From Pyrinomonadaceae bacterium (lineage in GTDB: Bacteria; Acidobacteriota; Blastocatellia; Pyrinomonadales; Pyrinomonadaceae): a DNA stretch of 8,362 nt. A program made the translations under genes and the position numbers. The notes below the pieces were generated by a model, which was not told where the DNA came from, did no database searches, and worked only from the letters and a program-made list of their open reading frames with translations. Positions within the stretch are counted from its first letter, which is position 1, and the number at the start of each line of letters is the position of its first letter. The DNA is taken from positions 1 through 8,362 of the forward strand of contig JACCTF010000321.1 of the NCBI GenBank assembly GCA_013812565.1, read 5' to 3'. Shown here piece after piece: positions 1 through 4,917 of this stretch.

Positions 1-146
1 GTGTTACACCGTTCTGTATCACGATTGACCGCGACTCGGAGGCGGAGTTGCGCGACCTCTACGGCGAAGTCGGCTACACGATCATCGACAATGTTCTCAA
101 CCTGCCCGAACGCATGCCGGCGATCTATCGAAGACTGACAACCTAA
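1..146 (+). CDS. C-terminal end of a NorD-like von Willebrand factor A (VWA) protein, 5' partial
   Basis: The reading frame enters the window at base 3 and stops at TAA 144-146, giving the last 47 residues of a protein that starts outside. The visible tail reads [20 protein letters not shown], then GYTIID, and ends [14 protein letters not shown]. The pattern of a hydrophobic strand (FCITID), a short helix, a second strand (GYTIID) and a closing [12 protein letters not shown] helix matches my memory of the C-terminus of NorD/CoxE-type VWA proteins. These assist activation or metal insertion of partner enzymes together with MoxR/NorQ-type AAA+ ATPases. The MIDAS motif would lie upstream and cannot be checked. 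The gene ends 23 bases before the next start codon on the same strand, so the two are probably co-transcribed. The VWA family is reasonably likely; the specific NorD assignment is less sure. Confidence 0.65.
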   Translation, partial: VTPFCITIDRDSEAELRDLYGEVGYTIIDNVLNLPERMPAIYRRLTT

Positions 147-169
147 ACAACCAAGAGCAAGGGGAACAA

Positions 170-1108
170 ATGAGCGCACAATTATATGACTGCATCGTCA
201 TCGGAGCCGGCCCAGCCGGATTGTCCGCGTCGCTCTTTCTCGCACGTTACCGCCTTCGAGCTTTAACCTTTCATCATCGCAATCCGCGCAACATCTACTC
301 GCACGGCGTGCATGGCTTCCTCGGCCACGACGGTATTCTGCCGGTCGAGCTTTTGAAGCGCGGTCATGAAGAGGTTGCTAAATATGGAGGCTTGCTTATT
401 GAAGGCTGCGTGACAAAAGCGGAGCAAATCGCGGAGGAGCACTTTCGCGTGACTTTTGGAGATGAGCGCACCGTGGAGCAGACGTTTGATGCGCGCCGTC
501 TGGTGCTCGCCACCGGCCTACGTGATCTGACGCCGGATTGCCCCGGCTTTCATGAATTCTACGGATCGACTGTGCACCACTGTCCTGACTGCGACGGATT
601 TGAAAACACAGGCAAGCGCGTCGCCGTGCTCGGACACGGAAAGCAGATCGTCGGGTTTACACTTAACATGTTGACCTGGACTGATAAGCTGACATTGATC
701 ACAAACGGCGACCCGGGCGACATCACCGATGAGCATCTCGCTCGACTCGCGCACTTCAACATCCCCGTCATAAATCAACGAATCATCAAACTGGAAGGCG
801 ACGAGGAAGCAAAGCAGCTTGAGCGCGTGCGCTTCGAGGATGGAGAAGCGCTTGAGTGCGATGCACTATTCTTCAATCTCGGCACCGAACCCGCCTCTGA
901 ACTACACACGATGCTCGGTTGCAAGCCGGACGATGAATGTGAGGGGCTTGTGTGGGTTGACGCGCACCAACAAACAAGCGTTCCGGGTGTCTATGCCGTA
1001 GGTGATCTATCACCGCACTCGCAGTTAGCCGTGGTCGCGGCAGCCGAAGGTGCGATGGCGGCAATCCACATTCACAAGTCACTCATCCTGGAAGATCGAC
1101 AAGTCTGA
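170..1108 (+). CDS. thioredoxin-reductase-like NAD(P)/FAD-dependent oxidoreductase
   Basis: This 312-residue flavoprotein is close to the usual length of low-molecular-weight thioredoxin reductase (about 310-320). The N-terminal FAD dinucleotide motif is GAGPAG at residues 12-17. A CPDC pair at 138-141, in the context HHCPDCDG, sits where thioredoxin reductases carry the CxxC that passes electrons from FAD to a disulfide substrate. The second Rossmann segment has GHGKQIVG at 155-162. The C-terminal FAD motif VPGVYAVGDL lies at 271-280. The segment after the second nucleotide motif (ITNGDPGD) lacks the HRRDxxRA signature by which classical TrxB recognises NADPH, so cofactor or substrate may differ; an authentic TrxB is not assured. 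The ATG at 170 is supported by AAGGGG at 159-164, five bases upstream. It follows the VWA gene closely and probably shares its transcript. No thioredoxin gene is adjacent. It is probably cytosolic, since no signal peptide is seen. Confidence 0.85.
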   Translation: MSAQLYDCIVIGAGPAGLSASLFLARYRLRALTFHHRNPRNIYSHGVHGFLGHDGILPVELLKRGHEEVAKYGGLLIEGCVTKAEQIAEEHFRVTFGDERTVEQTFDARRLVLATGLRDLTPDCPGFHEFYGSTVHHCPDCDGFENTGKRVAVLGHGKQIVGFTLNMLTWTDKLTLITNGDPGDITDEHLARLAHFNIPVINQRIIKLEGDEEAKQLERVRFEDGEALECDALFFNLGTEPASELHTMLGCKPDDECEGLVWVDAHQQTSVPGVYAVGDLSPHSQLAVVAAAEGAMAAIHIHKSLILEDRQV

Positions 1109-1118
1109 GTAAAAACAC

Positions 1119-1194
1119 GGAGACAGAAGTCAGGGAAACAGAATTAAAATGGTTACCGCCGATCATTCTGACTTCTGTCTCCTGACTCCCTGAC
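1119..1194. repeat. Intergenic inverted-repeat element, copy A
   Basis: A perfect 15-base inverted pair, GGAGACAGAAGTCAG at 1119-1133 and CTGACTTCTGTCTCC at 1168-1182, encloses a 34-base loop. Alternative pairings exist: GTCAGGGA 1129-1136 with TCCCTGAC 1187-1194, and CAGAAT 1139-1144 with ATTCTG 1165-1170. The element sits 10 bases after the flavoprotein stop codon. Its reverse complement matches 31 of 37 bases of the element at 4842-4878, including the loop core ATCGGCGG, so it belongs to a dispersed family and is not only a local hairpin. It has no T-tract on either side and is not a standard terminator, although it could stabilise the 3' end of the transcript. Confidence 0.85.
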
Positions 1195-1242
1195 GAAGTA
1201 AACCATTGACGGCAACCAGTATTGCAACCGTATCTATAAATG

Positions 1243-1249
1243 TTGGGCA
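1243..1249 (+). other. GTTGGGC: possible integron-type core site (left cassette boundary)
   Basis: GTTGGGC fits the integron core-site consensus GTTRRRY exactly. It is perfectly complementary to GCCCAAC at 2557-2563, which begins an imperfect stem. In an inserted cassette the left-end TTRRRY and the right-end RYYYAA come from the same attC, so this pairing is expected. The reading frame begins 19-43 bases later, typical of a cassette. A single 7-mer can occur by chance, and no integrase gene is present in the window. Confidence 0.3.
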
Positions 1250-1291
1250 GCGAAACAAAGCCTTATTGTGAACCGCAACGGAAAGCAAGGA

Positions 1292-1492
1292 ATGGCAGCA
1301 TCTGACGACATCTGGAACTTCCAGCGGCTAGTCGAGTCCTATTTTGGGTCTGGTACATGTCCTTTGCAGGCCAACATTACGAACTCGAATCCGATCCTTG
1401 GGGCGTTGAACAACCCGAACTACAAGACGTTCACACAGAACTTCCGCGCGCTTGAGCCGCCTTGCTCGCAGGTACCCGGCGGCGAACCCTGA
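1292..1492 (+). CDS. N-terminal part of an unrecognised gene, interrupted by a frame change
   Basis: This frame starts at ATG 1292 (an in-frame GTG lies at 1268) and stops at TGA 1490-1492. It reads MAASDDIWNFQRLVESYFG and later PNYKTFTQNFRALEP. I do not recognise the family. It looks like the beginning of the protein that continues in the +1 frame to 2465. The two frames overlap, the downstream frame has no ATG for over 170 codons, and joining them gives one protein of about 390 residues. The downstream frame is open only from 1410 (after a TGA at 1407-1409), so any indel must lie between 1410 and 1489. The start is uncertain: GGAAAG at 1280-1285 could be the ribosome binding site for ATG 1292, while GTG 1268 has none that I can see. 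The gene lies in an AT-richer island with cassette-like boundaries. Confidence 0.55.
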   Translation: MAASDDIWNFQRLVESYFGSGTCPLQANITNSNPILGALNNPNYKTFTQNFRALEPPCSQVPGGEP

Positions 1493-2465
1493 CCGTGAGT
1501 CGCTTCTATGCAAGTTAAAAGAAGTGGCTGGCAGGGAGTGGCGGGGTGCCTACCCAGAGATCATTGCGTACGATTACCTCAACTATCCGCAGAGGGGATC
1601 TCCAACATTTCTGACGGAGCCGGTTAGGATAAATAAGAAAATAGATGGAACCAGAACATACTCACGAGAGATCGAGAAGAGCGGAGAATCCGATTTCGAC
1701 GGTTACTTCGCCTACTATGATGATGTGTTCTTCGATGTGAAGGCTTTCAAGGACAATGTCAAAGAGATATTGGAAAGTATCTACAAGGAAGTATATTCAC
1801 GCCTGAAATGCACTGATCTCAGGCTGCGAGGTGAATATTCTTATACCCACCATTATGAGGAGTTGAAATCAAGGCGAAAGGCTTTAGTCAATGAGCTAGT
1901 CAACGCATTTGATCCTGAGCGCCGAAACACCTTTCTGAGAAGCAGCGTCGTGCCTGAGTTCAGCTTCCAGGCTATGTGGGGACCTGGGACACTAATTACT
2001 ATGCATGATCACGATCCGTATGAATACGCGGAGCGATACCACGGGGAAATCTTCAACCACGTCGACAAATTTGTCCGAGATAAACCCTCATTCATCATCT
2101 ACGTTGTGTTCCACTGGTCCAACCTTTTACCCGATTATTTATCTGGTTCCAAAAAGGAGTTCTACCGTGCGTACGCGAGGAGAGTTTTCTGCCAATACCG
2201 TTATTCTCCTGAGCTGATGAAGGAAAAGAACAGTGACTTTAAGGGCGCGCAGACGGTGTGGGAGGTCAGTAACGACATATCGGCGATTCTGTTCCTTGAG
2301 GACAAGAGCATTCTGGGCGACTCTCGCGCGCTGACGAAGCTGGATGCCTACTGGTACATCAACCCGAATGCTAAGAACCGCTTGTTTCGGTCTTTACCTG
2401 AACATTGGCTTACAACCGACCTAACGATTCTCATACTAGACACGTTCGAGCATGACAACTATTAG
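1452..2465 (+). CDS. Hypothetical protein, main body of a frame-split gene; possible PD-(D/E)XK-like nuclease fold
   Basis: From TTG 1452 this frame gives 337 residues, ending at TAG 2463-2465. TTG is a poor start: no ribosome binding site precedes it and the frame is open back to 1410. I therefore read it as the continuation of the frame starting at 1292. If joined across CCC-TGA at 1487-1492, the product is 390 residues. I do not recognise a named family. Numbered on the joined protein, a helix with WRGAYPEIIAYDYL (Glu89) is followed by FDGYF (Asp136) and FFDVKAF (Asp148, Lys150). This E...D...(D/E)xK arrangement resembles the catalytic core of PD-(D/E)XK nucleases, but it is only a motif-level guess. 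A His/Asp-rich stretch, TMHDHDPYEYAERYHGE, lies in the middle. No signal peptide or membrane segment is seen. Base composition is unlike its neighbours: bases 1741-1800 hold 21 G+C of 60 by hand count, against 38 of 60 at 301-360. Transfer is therefore likely. Confidence 0.6.
   Translation: MSRLARRYPAANPDRESLLCKLKEVAGREWRGAYPEIIAYDYLNYPQRGSPTFLTEPVRINKKIDGTRTYSREIEKSGESDFDGYFAYYDDVFFDVKAFKDNVKEILESIYKEVYSRLKCTDLRLRGEYSYTHHYEELKSRRKALVNELVNAFDPERRNTFLRSSVVPEFSFQAMWGPGTLITMHDHDPYEYAERYHGEIFNHVDKFVRDKPSFIIYVVFHWSNLLPDYLSGSKKEFYRAYARRVFCQYRYSPELMKEKNSDFKGAQTVWEVSNDISAILFLEDKSILGDSRALTKLDAYWYINPNAKNRLFRSLPEHWLTTDLTILILDTFEHDNY
1487..1493 (+). other. CCC-TGA-C junction between the two reading frames (frameshift or +1 recoding site)
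   Basis: In the upstream frame the last sense codon is CCC (1487-1489), followed by TGA (1490-1492) and C. A slip of one base forward here enters the long downstream frame at GAC 1491. A shift-prone codon before TGA-C is the same layout as the prfB recoding site (CTT-TGA-C). No Shine-Dalgarno-like stimulator lies directly upstream, unlike prfB. A plain indel mutation or a sequencing error explains the data equally well. Confidence 0.3.
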
Positions 2466-2556
2466 AAGAAAGGCAGGTCTGCGCCGAGTGGACTTGCATG
2501 CGTCGTTCAAGAGTGGTCGCGGGAAGAGTCTTGGCGAGATTCTAATGGCAGGAGCC

Positions 2557-2614
2557 GCCCAACGCTGCGCATGAAGCTGACTCGCTTTCAGCTCGCAGCT
2601 TATGCGCAGCATTG
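2557..2614 (+). repeat. attC-like imperfect inverted repeat (right boundary of the cassette-like island)
   Basis: GCCCAAC (2557-2563) fits the attC R'' consensus RYYYAAC. The arm 2560-2572 (CAACGCTGCGCAT) pairs with 2602-2614 (ATGCGCAGCATTG) at 12 of 13 positions. G2573 would be extrahelical, and AAGCTG 2574-2579 pairs with CAGCTT 2596-2601 to extend the stem; TCAGCT at 2588-2593 offers an alternative partner. Size and layout resemble a short attC, 92 bases after the stop of the gene it would serve. Against this, the right core should begin with G but has A at 2611 (ATTGTGA), which would cripple a genuine site. It could instead be an unrelated stem-loop or transcript-end structure. Confidence 0.35.
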
Positions 2615-2672
2615 TGACAGCGCTCTCGGTTAAAGAGTTTATTCGTGGCTGATTCTTTTCCTTGAAGTCTAT

Positions 2673-2701
2673 ATCTCAAATTTGAGATTTCAAATTCTCA
2701 T
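2673..2701. repeat. Palindrome at the 3' end of serC
   Basis: ATCTCAAATTTGAGAT at 2673-2688 is a perfect 16-base palindrome. It is followed by TTTCAAATTCTCA, which restates the same words up to the serC stop codon at 2701-2703, so TGAGA/TCTCA arms overlap. Convergent transcription from the plus-strand gene ending at 2465 and from serC meets here, so a bidirectional transcript-end role is possible. No T-tract follows on either strand, so it is not a canonical intrinsic terminator. The style (short AT-rich words repeated in both orientations) is like the spacers at 4842-4911 and 6132-6214. Confidence 0.6.
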
Positions 2702-3801
2702 CAGCCGTTCTTTCTTTCAAACTCTTTCATGAAAGAGACGAGCGCCTCGACGCCTTCGCGCGGAAATGCGTTGTAGATTGAAGCGCGCAAACCTCCGACC
2801 GAACGGTGTCCCTTCAATCCATCCAACTGTGCCGCCGTCGCTTCTTTCGCAAACTGCTTCTCCAAATCTTCAGAAGGCAGACGGAACGTGACGTTCATTA
2901 GCGAGCGCGCTTCCCTCTCAGCATGGCCTTGATAAAAGTCTGTGGCATCAATCGCATCGTAGAGCAGCTTGGCTTTAGCTTCGTTCTCGCGCTCCATTTG
3001 GGCGAGGCCGCCTTTGTCGCGAATCCACTGGCAGACGAGATCAATGATGTAGATACCGAAAGTGTTCGGCGTGTTGTAGAGCGACTTGTTCTCAACCTGC
3101 ACACGATAATCAAGCATCGTGTGCAATCCATCAGGAACCAATTTCAACATATCATCGCGGATGATGACGACGGTGACGCCCGATGGGCCGAGGTTCTTCT
3201 GCGCCCCGCCGTAGATCAACCCATATTTCTGTACATCAATTGCGCGCGACAAGATTTCGGATGATGAGTCAGCGACAATCGGCACGTTGCCTGTCTCCGG
3301 TTCCTTGCGCCACTGCGTACCGTGAATCGTATTGTTGGTTGTGATGTGAACGTAGGCGGCCTGTTCGTCGAGCTTCAACTCTTCCTGACGCGGGATGCGT
3401 TTGAAGTTTCCATCTTCAGCCGTTGCCGCGATGTTGACTGGCCCAACGCGTTTGGCTTCCTTAGCAGCCTTCTTCGACCACGTGCCGGTCAAGATGTAAT
3501 CGGCGCTTCGGTCTTTCGATAGAAAGTTCATCGGCACCATCGAGAATTGAAGGCTCGCACCGCCCTGCAAGAAGAGCACATGATAGTTCTCCGGCAGATT
3601 CAGTAGGTCGCGGATGCCCTTTTCGGCGCGCGCGATGATTTCTTCAAAAGCTTTGGAGCGGTGACTGATCTCCATTATGGACATGCCGATGCCGTTTAGA
3701 TTTGTCAGTTCGCTCTGTGCCTTTTCTAGGACTTGCAGCGGCAAAACGGCTGGGCCGGCGCTGAAGTTATAAATTCTCTCGGTAGTAGTTGCAGTAGTCA
3801 T
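2701..3801 (-). CDS. serC: phosphoserine aminotransferase
   Basis: SerC converts 3-phosphohydroxypyruvate and glutamate to O-phosphoserine and 2-oxoglutarate, the second step of phosphorylated serine synthesis. It can also act in pyridoxal phosphate synthesis. The 366-residue protein has the usual length (about 360). It opens with IYNFSAGPAVLP at 10-21 and has GMSIMEISHRS near residue 39, LFLQGGAS at 76-83, GTWSKKA with the cofactor-stacking Trp at 108, and TTNNTIHGTQ at 154-163. The Schiff-base lysine is expected at Lys202 in YGGAQKNLGPSG. The C-terminus carries GHRSVGGLRASIYNAFP, typical of the family. ATG at 3799-3801 is supported by AAAGGA (minus strand, 3811-3816) nine bases upstream. 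It is the last gene of the minus-strand cluster DUF1015-serA-SDR-serC and is separated from the SDR gene by a 248-base spacer full of hairpins. It may therefore have its own expression level or promoter. Confidence 0.97.
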   Translation of the reverse strand: MTTATTTERIYNFSAGPAVLPLQVLEKAQSELTNLNGIGMSIMEISHRSKAFEEIIARAEKGIRDLLNLPENYHVLFLQGGASLQFSMVPMNFLSKDRSADYILTGTWSKKAAKEAKRVGPVNIAATAEDGNFKRIPRQEELKLDEQAAYVHITTNNTIHGTQWRKEPETGNVPIVADSSSEILSRAIDVQKYGLIYGGAQKNLGPSGVTVVIIRDDMLKLVPDGLHTMLDYRVQVENKSLYNTPNTFGIYIIDLVCQWIRDKGGLAQMERENEAKAKLLYDAIDATDFYQGHAEREARSLMNVTFRLPSEDLEKQFAKEATAAQLDGLKGHRSVGGLRASIYNAFPREGVEALVSFMKEFERKNG

Positions 3802-3835
3802 CGTTTATTTTCCTTTAAGAGCGTGTTTGGAAATT

Positions 3836-4019
3836 ATCCCCGAAGGGGATCTATTCACTAGCCGTGGGTTCGTTACCCACGGCCTGGTATCAAAACCACG
3901 TCTGACCCTGAAAAGGTCACATCTGTTCTAGTTGGTGCGATTCTTTCAGGGTCGAAACCATCGTGGCACTGGTGTCCGGTGGCGTTACCACCGGCTATTA
4001 AGTATTGCCCTTTCAGGGC
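3836..4019. repeat. Five-hairpin REP-like cluster between serC and the SDR gene
   Basis: This accounts for most of the 248-base gap 3802-4049; no gene is seen there. Hairpins in order: (1) ATCCCC-GAA-GGGGAT, 3836-3850; (2) GCCGTGGGT 3861-3869 with ACCCACGGC 3875-3883, five-base loop; (3) GACCCTGAAA 3904-3913 with TTTCAGGGTC 3944-3953, 30-base loop; (4) CCGGTGG 3976-3982 with CCACCGG 3988-3994, loop CGTTA; (5) GCCCT-TTC-AGGGC, 4007-4019. Hairpins 2 and 4 share a CGTTA loop-side word. Hairpins 3 and 5 share TTTCAGGG. The order short/GTGG-type/large/GTGG-type/short is roughly mirror-symmetric. Such clusters resemble REP/BIME elements mobilised by RAYT (Y1 HUH) transposases; that link is from memory. 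In the transcript they would lie between the SDR and serC reading frames. Confidence 0.85.
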
Positions 4020-4049
4020 GGAGCAAACTCTTGCTTGCTGCTTTATAGT

Positions 4050-4832
4050 TTACGTTTGAATTCCGTTGTGCGGGCGCATTACGCGACCGATCAGGCGCGC
4101 TATCAGCGAGCGCGGAACAAGGCGTTCGGATTGGGTTAGCAAATAGTTCGGCCAGCCGGAGATGATGTGGCTTTGCCGTCTCTCCAATCCTTTGAAGGCC
4201 GCATCAACAACTTCGTCGGATGTCTGCATGATGCGCCCCGGCGGACGCTTTGACTTGGCAGTTTCAAAGAAGTTTGTGTCGGTGACGCCCGGACACAAAG
4301 CCATCACTTGAACGCCGAAAGCGCGGTTCTCCTCCCACAAAGCTTCCGAAAATGAAAGCACGAAAGCCTTGGTCGCCGCATAGGTCGCCATGTACGGCAC
4401 GGGCTGGAATGCGGCGGTTGAAGCGACGTTGATAATCCGGCCGCTTCGTCGCTCACGCATCAAACGAAGATAACGAAAGGTGAGCGCGACCAGTGCTTTG
4501 ATGTTCAAATCAATCATCTCTAGTTCGCGCTCAAGCTCAAACCTCGCGAAGTCTCCGGTCGATCCGAAACCGGCATTGTTAATCAACGTCTCAACCTGCA
4601 ACCCGCGCCGCTCCGTCTCATCAAATAAACTGATCGACGCATCCGGCTTTGTCAAATCCAGCGCGACATACTCGGCTGCGATGTGGTGCCTCTGATTCAG
4701 TTCACCGGCGAGCGCCGCAAGTTTTGCTTCGGAGCGCGCCACCAGCACCACGTTTTCCCCGCGCGCCGCAAGTCGCCACGCGAAACTCTCGCCGATCCCG
4801 CTCGACGCTCCAGTGATAAGCGCTGTTTTCAT
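4050..4832 (-). CDS. short-chain dehydrogenase/reductase (classical SDR family)
   Basis: This 260-residue single-domain oxidoreductase has the usual length for classical SDRs. The NAD(P)-binding motif TGASSGIG is at residues 7-14, and NNAGFG is at 85-90. The catalytic set is Asn110, Ser138, Tyr151 and Lys155 (YAATK), and CPGVTDTNF follows near residue 179. Arg33 in VARSEAKL, after the second strand, suggests a preference for NADP(H). The substrate cannot be read from sequence. Position between serA and serC on the same strand could mean a role in serine or hydroxy-acid metabolism, or chance insertion. No membrane segment is visible, though the basic, hydrophobic C-terminal stretch (LVPRSLIARLIGRVMRP) could be a peripheral helix. 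The start ATG 4830-4832 fits the family N-terminus exactly. No Shine-Dalgarno sequence precedes it, because repeat element B begins about ten bases upstream of the start. Confidence 0.92.
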   Translation of the reverse strand: MKTALITGASSGIGESFAWRLAARGENVVLVARSEAKLAALAGELNQRHHIAAEYVALDLTKPDASISLFDETERRGLQVETLINNAGFGSTGDFARFELERELEMIDLNIKALVALTFRYLRLMRERRSGRIINVASTAAFQPVPYMATYAATKAFVLSFSEALWEENRAFGVQVMALCPGVTDTNFFETAKSKRPPGRIMQTSDEVVDAAFKGLERRQSHIISGWPNYLLTQSERLVPRSLIARLIGRVMRPHNGIQT

Positions 4833-4841
4833 TGATAAGAA

Positions 4842-4911
4842 GTCAGGAATCAGAAATCAGAATAATCGGCGGAAGCCACTGTTCTTATTCTGTCTCCTGC
4901 TTCTGATTCCT
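4842..4911. repeat. Intergenic inverted-repeat element, copy B
   Basis: The element fills nearly all of the 85-base spacer between serA and the SDR gene. AGGAATCAGAA (4845-4855) pairs with TTCTGATTCCT (4901-4911), and CAGAATAA (4858-4865) pairs with TTATTCTG (4885-4892), giving an interrupted stem. Bases 4842-4878 match the reverse complement of 1150-1186 at 31 of 37 positions, with the core ATCGGCGG conserved. It is therefore a second copy of element A in the opposite orientation. Because it lies between co-oriented genes, the RNA form would be a hairpin directly before the SDR start. Confidence 0.85.
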
Positions 4912-4917
4912 CTTGAT

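Noticed and set aside
1119..1194. Intrinsic terminator after the flavoprotein gene
   Set aside because: The 34-base loop and absence of a T-tract do not fit, and the loop core is shared with a second locus, so it is a dispersed element.
1452..1454. TTG 1452 as the true start of a separate gene
   Set aside because: There is no Shine-Dalgarno sequence, the frame is open back to 1410, and the upstream frame reads naturally into it, so one split gene is more likely.
3802..4049. CRISPR array or riboswitch in the SDR-serC spacer
   Set aside because: The hairpins are not regularly spaced direct repeats, and I recognise no known riboswitch core; REP-like repeats explain the structure better.
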